Assembly: GCA_963556255.1 (NCBI GenBank)
Contig: OY744609.1
Span: 18,678,309 to 18,742,308 of the forward strand
Origin: Allolobophora icterica
Lineage: Eukaryota; Annelida; Clitellata; Crassiclitellata; Lumbricidae
Direction of reading: 5' to 3'
Length of the DNA: 64,000 nucleotides
Below are positions 56,301 through 64,000 of the stretch, one piece after another (within the stretch, counting starts at the first letter, position 1; every line of letters starts with the position of its first letter). Position numbers and translations under genes: made by a program. A model generated the notes under the pieces. The model had not been told where the DNA came from, did no database searches, and saw only the letters and a program-made list of their open reading frames with translations.

Positions 56301-59300
56301 AACAGTAGGATCACAAAGCAAGCCTGTTACCAAACAGAACACTGTGTTGCACAGACAGATAAGGATTCAACAGCCATCCATCCTAAAATAACCATCACCC
56401 AGACACAGCATTTGTAACATGAAAGTCTCTTCGAGGGCTTCACTGTAACGGCTTTACAGCTGATTGCAGTTGTTAAGTTTTCAATTCAGGTGAAAATCGT
56501 TCATTTAAAAACAGATTCCATAAATGTTTAGCGCAAAACGATAGACATGGATCAACAGTAATCATTTGCTTACCACAATTCAAATTCAGCAAACGAATTA
56601 TCAAACTCAATAAGAGCAGCACGTATCTGCCAAAAAATAAGAAAGACACAATTTAAGTGGCAAGCAGATTTGGCACGAATTTAGCGCAATAAATAAAATC
56701 TGGACAAAAATGTCTCATTTTTGTAAAGCATTTCTGGAAGCCATATCAAGTATTGCATTATGAAGAATAAACATTACAAGGTTTCTGTTGTAAAGGTGAC
56801 TTTCACGGATCTACGCTGAAGAGCACTGTATATCAGAATTAAGGGGTTAGCCAGGTAGACATTTTCCACTGAGTACCGAATCCGAGTATTTGGATGTATT
56901 ATTTGACGGATCCGGGTACGAACTGAGTACCTTTTGTTCCGTATGTGAAGCTTCACATTTTCATGTAATGAAAAAATTATCAAAATAAATTTCTGTACTT
57001 GTAATAACTAATACATTTTGAATTTTAGAAATAAATAATTATAAATGAAATGGACTTGACTTCCGTTGTGGACTTCCGGTGTTGGTGTATTTTTGTACTT
57101 TCTTCTTCAAAATGAATATGCTAGGTGAAGCTCAAAGCTGATATTATGAGCCTACAAATTCCGGCATGTGAGGCAGACAAGCAACAATTTGTGTCTACAG
57201 TATTTGCCGAGGCGAATACTTCTGAATAGTGCGAAGAAACGGGATATTCGGCCGAGGCAAATGTCCGAGGCGATTTCCGGCTGACCCCTATCAGAATTCA
57301 CATTATAATAATGTCTTACTTGTAAGCAACATTTTGCTCATAATCGGTTACAGAAGCAAAAATGTTACGTAGCATAGAAATAACAGTAGTATACATTCCA
57401 AAATTCAGAAACTACACTTGTTATCCAAGGTTCTGAGACTATCACCAAAATAATAGTAATAATAATAATAATAATAATGACAATTTATATGGTGCCGAAA
57501 CAAAGCCTTAAGCTGTGCTTTGAACGAGTCAACGGCGTCAGCAGCAGAAATCATTCACAAAATTCATTTCTTAAAATAAAACGAGCAATCCACGAAGTCA
57601 TAATGAGTAACTAACAGAGCTTTTGAGTATTTCCCCTTTAGGAGATGAAATACCAGCACAACAGTGCACCACAATTGATACAATACAATACACTACCATA
57701 CAAGACAATAAAACATAACCTATTCACATCACATCAAGTCACTTCAACAGATATAAATCAAGTTACTTTAAGAGAGAAAAAAACAAAAAACCATATATAT
57801 CAACCATTTGAAAATCTAAACTGCACCAACAGAAACAGGTCAGCTTATCTCAAGTTGCAACATTTCAGATCTGTCAGAAGGAGTGATCTTTCTGCACTTC
57901 TGAGAATTTCTGATAAGATGCCATATAAACGCCCAGCTACAAGCTGGTACAACAGTACATGTAATAGAAACATACATGCATACACACATACATACACACA
58001 CACATACTACTCGGTACAAACCTTTAGTAACAGAGACCTCATTGTAGTTAAAGAGCTCTGTGATCTGTCACTGTGAGATATAAAACTTCTGTTTAGAAAG
58101 CATACCTCATCCGTGTATTCATGTGTAGATCTAAGACTCTGTTCTCGCAGCAGCGTTCGTACGCGGCCCAACTGCTTTGTCACAAGCTTTGCAAGTGGCT
58201 GCATACTCAGGCTCTCAACCTCATGGTTAATTATACTTGAACCAGCCGCAAGACACTATGATAAAAAACATCACTTAAAAATAGCCATGCTAGTCTTTAC
58301 AGGTATTATATGCGGAAAATACTGAAGAACTCAAGTGAAAGCCAAATGGGTTCACTGAGTAAAATATGCATAGCAAAGACGAAAATTCTGAAAAATGCTA
58401 AGCCAAGCCAATGCCCCAAAGGCACGTTTACGTATAGGTGCACTAGGTGCATGCCTAGGGCCCCCAAATCTCGAGGGCCCCCAAACGATTACAAATATTT
58501 TTTCAATTATAAAAATAATGAATTATTTTAAATATAACCTATTTTCTATTTTTATTACAGTTTAGCATTCACATAAAAGCATATTTTGTAATTTATAACT
58601 GTTTTCTTCATTTGGGCTAATACAAGTTCAGAAGGGCCCCTAAAATGTTCGCACCTAGAGCCCCGTTTTCTGTTAACGCGCCTCTGCAAACACCCAGTAA
58701 CAATGGGTTCAAGTAGCGATGAAATGTATTTTCAACAAAATTGCCGAGTTTTATGCTAATACAGTCGTAAAAGTAGGCCCTAACGTCAGTCAACATCGGA
58801 AACTAGAGCAGCCATAAAGCTCGTGGAAACAACACATTTCCAATGGTTTAGCTGTATGTGTGTTGGGAAAATCCAACAGTCATAAGGTTTCTTGTAATAT
58901 GAGCATTATATGCTTATGGCTAAACTTGATGTTCTTGGTAAGCTTCAAGACCACCTAAGCTAGCAAGCACAGCACTTCTCAAAGGCACACAAAAGGCACT
59001 AGATTAATTGCTTAGGTATGCATCGTCTTGTGACAAAGAACATCCGTTGTAGACCAACACCATACAGTCTACTCAAATAACAACAGATAAAATTGCTTCA
59101 ATTGTTGTTCCGATAACAAAGTTCCGATAAACAAGAGCCCCATGTAAAATTCCACAAGTTTCAACAAATGGAAACAATTTTATCCTATTATAAGTATTTG
59201 AATTGAATTGTTAACAGAACATTTGTATCAAACAGAATAGGATATGTATGTACAGTACCTGTACATTGCAACAGTTTTTCCAAGAACTCCACTTACCTGT

Positions 59301-61750
59301 ACATTTACTTCACACAGCTTTCAGCTGCTTAGAGTTGGGACTCCTTGACTAGGCCAAAATAATTCTACAGCTTTCAGGACATAAGCTAATAACTTTCAAA
59401 CTATACAAATAGGTAATTGCAATCGTAAATCCCAAATTTCTAAAATACCACTTGAAAGCTAAGCACAGGGCACCAACTTATTGACGAGCATTGCATCAAA
59501 TCAGAAGGGTTGTCCCAATGGTAGTCAAAAGGATCTCCGAGTCTGGTTGCCACGGGGTCCAGATCAACAAAGGAGGCACCCAAACTATAAGTAGACCAAT
59601 GATATAACTTACCTCTGCTCCAAACCACAGCCTTCCAGCCAGACTCTCCTGGAGTATGTCATCAGGGAATTTTACCCGGAAATCCCGGCTTGCACGGGAT
59701 TCTGGAATGATCTCATCCATGATCTTTTCAATGACAGACAGCAAGCTGTCCTGACTCTTGCGCAACTCCGTGATAAGACCTGAGAACTGCTCCACATTTT
59801 TGTGGCCATCAAATTTTTCCAGCTGATCAGTGATAAGGTTCAAATCGCGGTCAGCATAAAAGAACTGAGCGAGGAGAGAAGAGTCAGTTCGCTGAAAGAG
59901 AATTTTAGACAAAAAATCTCAATAAAAATGTGCCGTTCAACACTTCAGTGCAATCACATTTCACAGCACTTTTGGCACCAAGTACAACATCAATCAACAA
60001 AGACCAGACATAAAAAAATGTTAACCCTAATTTTTTATCATGTGTACCTTAAGTTAAAATAATGATAATGATGATGATGAGGATAAGGAGGAGGCGGAGA
60101 AGAAAAAGAATACACATGACCCTTCTTGCAATATAAATGATTGGTTCTGGAATGTCAAACAAAAGCAGTTACAGACAGACAGGCCAGGCCCTTAGCCAGC
60201 CATCTGTCCACCCGTCCTTTGGGCGGGTGAAAATTATTTTGGACAGGTGGAAATTATTTGGACGGCCATAAATTGTGCATGATTCTCCTCCAGCACCATC
60301 CAGTTTCTTCTCTAAAGCCACCACCAGCTTTAGATGACAGTTCTTTAATGAGTAGGGGTTGATATTAGGCTCTGTAAACAGCATAGGGGCACTGCGGTCG
60401 GCCTTGTATGGCGGTGAGACTTCGGGTGGTCGCAACTTTGTATGCTCACGACGTCGGGCAGTCACGACTTCCTGCTTTTGGACGGGTAACTCTGTATTTC
60501 TGGCTAAGGGCCTGCGGACAGAGTCTAATTTTAGTCAGCATTTGTGTTCGTGATACAACCAATAGATCTGAAAATACTGGACCACACTTTCGAGGACTAG
60601 TTTAGCTGAGAAGGGCACCTAATCTTACCACCTATTTGATGACACCTCTCAGTGACAATACCACAGGGATTCCCTTCAAGTGTAACTCCATAGTAAACTT
60701 ACAACTGTCTATCTTTTTTCTATCCTCATCCAGTTTCTTCCATGATAAATAATTTGCAAAAATAAGTTTGTACAATCTACAATCACCAGCCCTGCTTCTT
60801 CTCATCAGACTGATAAAACTGATTCTGTAAAAATGTGCAACTACATCACATTACATACCACTGTGTAACGCAATTATACATCACAGATCTATTTAACAAT
60901 CTCTCAAAGAAAGATAAAGAGATAAAGCAAATTAAGGCAGAGTAAGCCCAGAGGTAAACTAAGGCAAGTAAGGAAAAATAATCCCTTATCTATTTTACGC
61001 CTTAATCAACAAAAGCGATGACATGTATCATTGACCCATTTTGCAGGTATGTTTTGTAGGTATCTGGATATTTATAAAGCTGTCTTTTACTGCCTCTCAT
61101 AATTGCACGTAACTATCATCAAAACCACAGGACGATAGATATAGGTTCCCTCTTTCAAATATAACAGATAACATTCTTTAGAATCTTCAAGACAACTTTG
61201 TGTTCAAAATTTCAGTTTGCCACATCATATGTACGTATATATGTGTTTTTAGTATAGAGTTGGTTGCAAAAATAAACTACCAATTGAAACAATTGATTGA
61301 TTGAATGATTGATGTATGTATATATGTATGTATGTATGAAGACAATAATGCCTTTTAAGTGCCTCGCAAACATGCTGCACAAATGAGGATCTAACTGGTC
61401 TAAATAAATGCATTTCAAGGCACTTTGAAAAGGTACGCTGATAAGGTCAACGCTACATACACAACATGGAAGACTGGTACAACAACAAAGGTCCTAACAC
61501 AGGAGAAGGCACAACGCCGTGACAACGGAGTTGAGTTACTGTGGGGAAAAGTGCAACACGGCATATCCCTTTACGGTTGTTTAAAGTATAATTTCATACA
61601 ATAGATGTGTATTTCATTAGAACAAATGCCTTCACACAGTGAGAGGTTTACTGACGCATGTTACATAAATGTCTAGATGCATAAAATCAGAAAGACTTCT
61701 CGCAGACAACTCACCTTTGGCCGAAAAATCCATCTTCGTATTAAATCCAT
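41179..61750 (-). CDS. ZFYVE28: ZFYVE28 / LST-2 orthologue, FYVE-domain regulator of EGFR signalling
   Basis: Twelve coding exons with agreeing phases: 61715-61750, 59613-59891, 58106-58255, 56574-56626, 55418-55507, 55072-55161, 47682-47783, 46043-46933, 45129-45295, 44589-44792, 42709-42812, 41179-41301; 762 residues (human about 887). The protein starts [12 protein letters not shown] and continues [19 protein letters not shown], the family N-terminus. FRVKFPDD places Lys86 at the position of human Lys87, the reported monoubiquitination site. Then come [14 protein letters not shown] and [12 protein letters not shown] blocks, a variable Ser-rich middle (exon 8, about residues 267-563), [12 protein letters not shown] and IADQLQTNF, and a C-terminal FYVE finger: WIPD at 692, RRRHHCR at 712-718, RVC at 745, with all eight zinc Cys (701, 704, 717, 720, 725, 728, 747, 750). 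Family members bind PI3P on endosomes and limit EGF-receptor signalling. Donors of exons 5, 8 and 9 are weak (GTTG). Start chosen from the 12-codon first exon, which ends in a GTGAGT donor. Confidence 0.95.
42968..43029 (+). mobile_element. 62-bp TTAA-flanked MITE, copy 2
   Basis: In ZFYVE28 intron 10. Bounded by TTAA at 42964-42967 and 43030-43033. Ends CCCTTTAATGATGAG and (reverse complement) CACTTTAACGACAAG. Shares the core AGGGATTAGTTTTCC and CATTTTAGT with 39385-39446 and part of 7786-7812. Confidence 0.75.
44940..45015 (-). repeat. Possible decayed SINE copy in intron 9
   Basis: GGAGCAGAAATC and GAGCCCCAACCTCTGGG, in plus-strand order, resemble the same landmarks of the SINEs at 12487-12746 and 62868-63120 (GGAGCAGAAATCT and GAACCCCAGACCTCTG). 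Confidence 0.4.
49731..49976 (+). CDS. LINE ORF1-like PHD-finger protein, 81 aa
   Basis: The sequence has C9-x2-C12, C33-x2-C36, H41-x2-C44 and WWC59-x2-C62, the C4HC3 pattern of a PHD finger. An in-frame TAG three codons before the ATG closes the frame upstream. PHD-like fingers are known in ORF1 proteins of some CR1-type LINEs, which are usually longer and carry other domains. This one ends 14 codons into ORF2 in another frame (41-bp overlap). It may be an ORF1 reduced to its zinc finger, or the remnant of a longer ORF1. Confidence 0.75.
   Translation: MTKYESYNCLICREALSNPLVGDGSTRGDPVTCGECENGYHMKCYLKEFNSFPSKSWWCSNCLASLFPFGSIDNDNRSKQP
49936..53031 (+). CDS. LINE ORF2: endonuclease-reverse transcriptase, 1031 aa
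   Basis: An uninterrupted frame. The N-terminal AP-endonuclease-like domain shows HINCRS (about 85), ITETWLD (about 112), IYRPPD, GDFNID at 223-228 and SDHLPI at 290-295, covering the metal and catalytic residues of this class. The reverse transcriptase follows: [44 protein letters not shown] and FADD at 756-759 (catalytic Asp pair). The C-terminus has [14 protein letters not shown] and the [13 protein letters not shown] tail block. It makes target-nicked, RNA-templated DNA at new insertion sites. Full length and all motifs intact suggest a recently active copy. Confidence 0.93.
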   Translation: MDQLIMTIALNSPDLLITGLIDRLYNGPRLEVVPEWDDHPLLNNEEIDPDTNLYNATTTSWDSPYSTTKSLMQEHNSKNSLYLMHINCRSMLNKTAAIEDLLNQLPVTILAITETWLDSVAAETIKIPGYQLIHKPRITGTGGGGVGFLIREDISYNVIDTECSIGQTLTYESLFISIRTTEGLCKVGTIYRPPDTDLERFRNEFDLLLANLTSKNCNLFLLGDFNIDLLRAENHQRTGMFLDNLASYNILPVITRPTRITNHSATLIDHVYTNAWAKLNQAAIIIADISDHLPIFTAFDLHHSQFKGVTYTDCRLTTEVQKQIFLRKIEETNWSEVLAACSRSEPELAYNVFLDKFFTSYDSAFPRQNYKVAKKHRAKKPWMTQGLIKSASKKERLYKKYIKNPTASNKKKFTAYRNIFKTIRNNAEKVFYQTEFTKHSSNLKKTWSLIRNIIQLGERDPPLEFLKNGDAMIDDPLSIANAFNNYFVSIAQTLADQIPPSQKSYSDFLCPPMMKSFGVIPISSDEILQIGASMRLTHSTGYDNIDPTLAATSLPLLSSILSEIINCSLNSGIVPQAIKIAKIIPVFKKGNRNEVSNYRPISILPYFAKFYEKSVANRLLAYLNKMNIILPNQYGFQPEQSPSLALIDLYDKISQTIDNNEYSIGIFLDLSKAFDTVDHTILLHKLANYGIRGVQLEWFTCYLNNRSQFVFCNGAASDKKKIKFGVPQGSNLGPLLFLLYINDLPNASSTLSCILFADDTSLYHSDKSYLNLISTINTELRLISEWFLANKLSLNVDKTAFMLFKSHRKLGPAENSITLSINGCNINQVNNTKFLGVIIDHHLTWELHIRSIANKVAKNTGIIYRASNKLPPKIRIQLYYSLIYPYLSYCCMVWASTYASRLHKLWLLQKRAMRTISGAPWGSHTDPIFISNKVLKIDQIRNYQIALFMFKFTRNILPPKLLKDFSKGSDIHSHDTRGAAKFRQEFARTNTRMFSIKIAGPKLWNTLPPMLQQMGSLLSFKKSLRDFLLIL
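53226..53382. repeat. (CT)n microsatellite in the LINE 3' untranslated region
   Basis: A degenerate CT/TTTC stretch passing into about 40 pure CT units. Confidence 0.95.
53682..54439. other. No recognisable feature (intron 6)
   Basis: About 0.75 kb of intronic sequence; a CAATCAGTCAATCA string near 54159 is the only repeat-like part. Confidence 0.4.
54440..54739 (+). mobile_element. Decayed LINE 3' end
   Basis: A degraded coding tail is followed by GGGCGCTGTAGAAATCTTGA and GATTACAACT, the same kind of junction as in 3540-3704. Opposite in orientation to the host gene. Confidence 0.5.
54740..55060 (+). mobile_element. Decayed LINE 3' end next to an exon
   Basis: Fragments of the [16 protein letters not shown] tail coding block are out of frame. 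The end GTGGCGCTCTATAAATTTCG and a degenerate AAAATT tail follow. It stops about 12 bp from ZFYVE28 exon 6 (55072). Confidence 0.55.
56172..56214. repeat. Two tandem 20-bp perfect palindromes
   Basis: AGTTGGTACTAGTACCAACT occurs at 56172-56191 and again at 56195-56214, separated by GTT. Located in ZFYVE28 intron 4. Confidence 0.95.
56841..57289. mobile_element. MITE, 449 bp, TSD ATCAGAATT
   Basis: Ends AAGGGGTTAGCCAGG and (right, reverse complement) AGGGGTCAGCCGGAAA share the AGGGGTYAGCC core. ATCAGAATT flanks both sides (56832-56840, 57290-57298). Inside are GTACCGAATCCGAGTATTTGG-like and GAGGCGAATA strings. In ZFYVE28 intron 3. Probably hAT-type. Confidence 0.75.
58417..58686. mobile_element. 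hAT-like MITE, 270 bp
   Basis: Ends CAAAGGCACGTTTACG and (right, reverse complement) CAGAGGCGCGTTAACA. CTAGGGCCCCC and GGGCCCC blocks lie near the ends. Flanking 8-mers match poorly (5 of 8). In ZFYVE28 intron 2. Confidence 0.65.
59412..59575 (-). mobile_element. LINE 3' end, minus strand
   Basis: Third copy of the 3540-3704 family: in minus orientation AATAAGTTGGTGCCCTGTGC, then TTTTAGAAATTTGGGATTTA and a short tail. It lies in intron 2, about 40 bp from the exon 2 donor. Confidence 0.65.
60185..60514. mobile_element. hAT-like MITE, 330 bp
   Basis: Perfect 15-bp terminal inverted repeats CAGGCCCTTAGCCAG and CTGGCTAAGGGCCTG. GGGCGGGTG and GGACAGGTGG strings near the left end recur inverted near the right. 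No matching target duplication was seen. In ZFYVE28 intron 1. Confidence 0.75.
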
Positions 61751-62496
61751 GTCAGATCACAACTTAATCCAAAACTTCCAAATGAAAATGACTGAAAAGA
61801 AGCATAAACGAATTTCCATACGACTTGTAACTCTATCAGCCTACAAATACTGCAGAAAAATCGTACAACTAACTGCACATATGCATGTATTGGTTCCCAT
61901 AGACATACTACGCATATCGATAGCCTCTTGACTACATATACTAATGAATAATCATAAAACTAACTACACCAACACTTAGTCAGAAGCATGTTGAAATCTA
62001 CACAGAAAAATAAACATTAAGGTGTATATTGTCAAAACATAACCCAATTCAAAGAACCTGTGATAGAAACCCTGGCCTCATAAAGCCAATGACGTACTTG
62101 TCACGGTAACTGGTGTCATAACTGCTATTGTATGCCTGCCCCACAATAAAGCCATCAGACTTGAATCACCCCTATGTCACAGTTAGAGCGTCATTGGCAT
62201 GACTGGTAGCATGACAAGAATAATAAGCTAGGAAAATTTCATGCACTGGACAATTTTTACTTATATCAATGGTAATTTTATCAGTTCATGATTACTCACT
62301 ATCATGCATCGTATGTCCTCCAAATAAATACACATATGTATATGAATACATATAAAATAGTATATATTATATACATATACATATAACTGTATATAGATAT
62401 ATCAGTGTATATATACAATATTCATACATCACATAATATTATACAGTAAGCTCCTTCAAATCTTCATGCATATACATCCATGTAAGTCCTAGTTTT

Positions 62497-62541
<45 letters not shown>

Positions 62542-62867
62542 TGTACCATGTAAGTATGTGAACAAAGCTCAAGGTTCAGTTATAGAGGCTCTCTTTAGAT
62601 TATTAAGTGATATACGTCCTTGAATACTAATGACTCATCTCTCATCGCTATCACTATCAAGACAGAATACACACAAACTACAAATGTGTCTGCCATGTTA
62701 CTGCCCCAACTTTAGAACAGAACCAACTACCAATGTTTCTCCAATGCTCAAACTCTTTTCCTTTCTTCAAGAAATGCCTCAAAACTAACTAGTTCCCACT
62801 GGCTTTCAAACATCTGGATATGTAACAGTGACTGACCACAGATGAAGAAGAGCAGTCCCTTAAGCTA
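61751..62867. other. Upstream of ZFYVE28; AT-rich, no gene
   Basis: The promoter or 5' untranslated exons of ZFYVE28 may lie here, but no clear element is visible. (TA)n at 62502-62537 and TATA-rich sequence at 62335-62420 are the only distinct features. Confidence 0.4.
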
Positions 62868-63120
62868 GTCCTTGAGCAACCTTGGTTACGAAGTGTTAGC
62901 GACTTCATTTTCTTGGCCTCAGCATATTAGCGCGGGTGGCCAGTCCTCTCCCTCGCCATCTCATCTTCCCACCGACAGTGTATGATCAGTGTAATCATTA
63001 TACTCGAGTGTGCCAGGGGGCACATGTGGAGCAGAAATCTTGACATGAATTTCAGCCCTGGTGGGGATTTGAACCCCAGACCTCTGTTGACAGTCCAGTA
63101 TGCTAACCACTAGACTATAC
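62868..63120 (-). mobile_element. tRNA-derived SINE, copy 2
   Basis: Minus-strand head with TAGTGGTTAGCATACTGG (A box) and GGGGTTCAAATCCC (B box). The body AGGGAGAGGACTGGCCACCC and the tail with TGAAGTCGCTAACACTTC match 12487-12746. About 1.1 kb upstream of ZFYVE28. Confidence 0.82.
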
Positions 63121-63287
63121 AAACTGGATTTCATATTCGTATTCTGTGATTTTTTCAGGTTACAAATTGTCTTTATAATAATAATAATTAGATATTTCAA
63201 GTAAAATACATAAAAACCTATATTGTCATTGGTTGAAGAAGTTGATGAATTTAAGTTTCCTGCTTAATACAAGCAGTTGTTCTAAAG

Positions 63288-63480
63288 CAGTGGTCTCAAA
63301 CACGCGGCCCGCGGGCCGCATGCGGCCCGCGAAGTCCTTTTTTGCGGCCCGCGACGGCTTTCAGAAATTCTTAAATTATTTCACAATGAAAGTCTATAAT
63401 TGTACTTTTTAATAATAATAATGATAAAGCTCTATGACATGTTTTTGACTCACTCCGTGACTCTCTAAAAATTATGCTCG
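63288..63480. mobile_element. hAT-like 5' end with GCGGCCCGC blocks
   Basis: CAGTGGTCTCAAACACGCGG followed by CCCGCGGGCCGCATGCGGCC is a well-known terminal type of animal hAT repeats. The other end is not in the window or is lost; the stated right border is approximate. Confidence 0.6.
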
Positions 63481-63587
63481 ATGGTCTCTCTCGTGATAAT
63501 GGCAAAGAGTGAACAAGATGGCCCATGGCCCACTTACCGTTATTTGGCTTGCATAGTGCTAAGCTAAGGCGGGTGATGCATTCTGGT

Positions 63588-63965
63588 AAAACCGCAAGGG
63601 CTTTTGGTCTATTTATGGGTAAAACAACGCAAACATCATATACCTACCATGTTAAAACCCATCAGTTAAGAGTCATTTTATACGAAAAATATTGTAATTG
63701 CCAAATCATATAGAATTTTTATTGGTAGTACTTAATCCAACTTTATATATTTGTTATGCTTGTCAAATCAACCGCGTTGAATTTTCTCGTTTTGGATCAT
63801 TTTAATAACACCTACAATTATCACCGCATGGCAGCCACCACGTAGTTGGTAACAACTAAAAACGAAGAACCTGGAGTTTCCCCGACTCTTAACTGATGGA
63901 TTTTAACATGGTAGGTATAGGAACTTTTCATTGTTTTACCCGTGGATAGATCAGAGCCCTTGCGC
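63588..63965. repeat. Inverted repeat (foldback) at the window end
   Basis: 63588-63690 and 63882-63965 are imperfect inverted arms of about 90 bp sharing CGCAAGGGCT, GGGTAAAACAA, ACCTACCATGTTAAAA and CCATCAGTTAAGAGTC. A further short hairpin (GCGCGTCCTAGATT and AATCTAGGACGCGC) follows at 63963-63998. Confidence 0.75.
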
Positions 63966-64000
63966 GTCCTAGATTCGCACAGAAATCTAGGACGCGCATC

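Overview
This is eukaryotic nuclear DNA from a marine invertebrate. Coding sequence is sparse and split by GT-AG introns, microsatellites are long, and LINE, tRNA-SINE and hAT-type repeats fill most of the space. The short string TAGGCCTA recurs throughout, which I associate with echinoderm and related deuterostome genomes; the species assignment is only a guess.

Layout. 1-17.5 kb is repeat-rich: hAT-like elements with target-site duplications, LINE 3' ends, two tRNA-derived SINEs and a decayed hAT transposase. It also holds a frameshifted fragment of the first ~30 codons plus 5' flank of the gene at 17.6-19.2 kb. 17594-19237 (-) is an intact intronless glycosyltransferase family 61 gene. 20.0-20.8 kb is a dense microsatellite cluster with a 288-bp (ACACGC)n array. 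22.3-24.7 kb (-) carries 3' exons of a DUF4806-like gene. 25.8-32.9 kb is transposon-dense and includes three DNA transposons inserted one inside another at 27.2-28.8 kb, each with its own 8-bp target duplication, all inside a dispersed repeat whose unoccupied relative lies at 7.4 kb.

34135-35985 (+) encodes a 616-residue Ser-rich protein of unknown function, convergent with the main gene of the window. 61750-41179 (-) is a complete ZFYVE28/LST-2 orthologue. I resolved 12 coding exons with consistent phases, giving 762 residues: a conserved N-terminal region, a long variable middle and a C-terminal FYVE finger. Its introns hold an apparently intact CR1/L2-type LINE (ORF2 of 1031 residues, preceded by a small PHD-finger ORF), several hAT-type MITEs, decayed LINE 3' ends and a TTAA-flanked 62-bp MITE.

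The three host genes show no functional link. ZFYVE28 family proteins act on endosomes and dampen EGF-receptor signalling; the GT61 protein should be a secretory-pathway glycosyltransferase. The most unusual content is the transposon architecture: nested insertions, a MITE pair that differs by an inserted reverse-transcriptase fragment, and very small TTAA-bounded elements.
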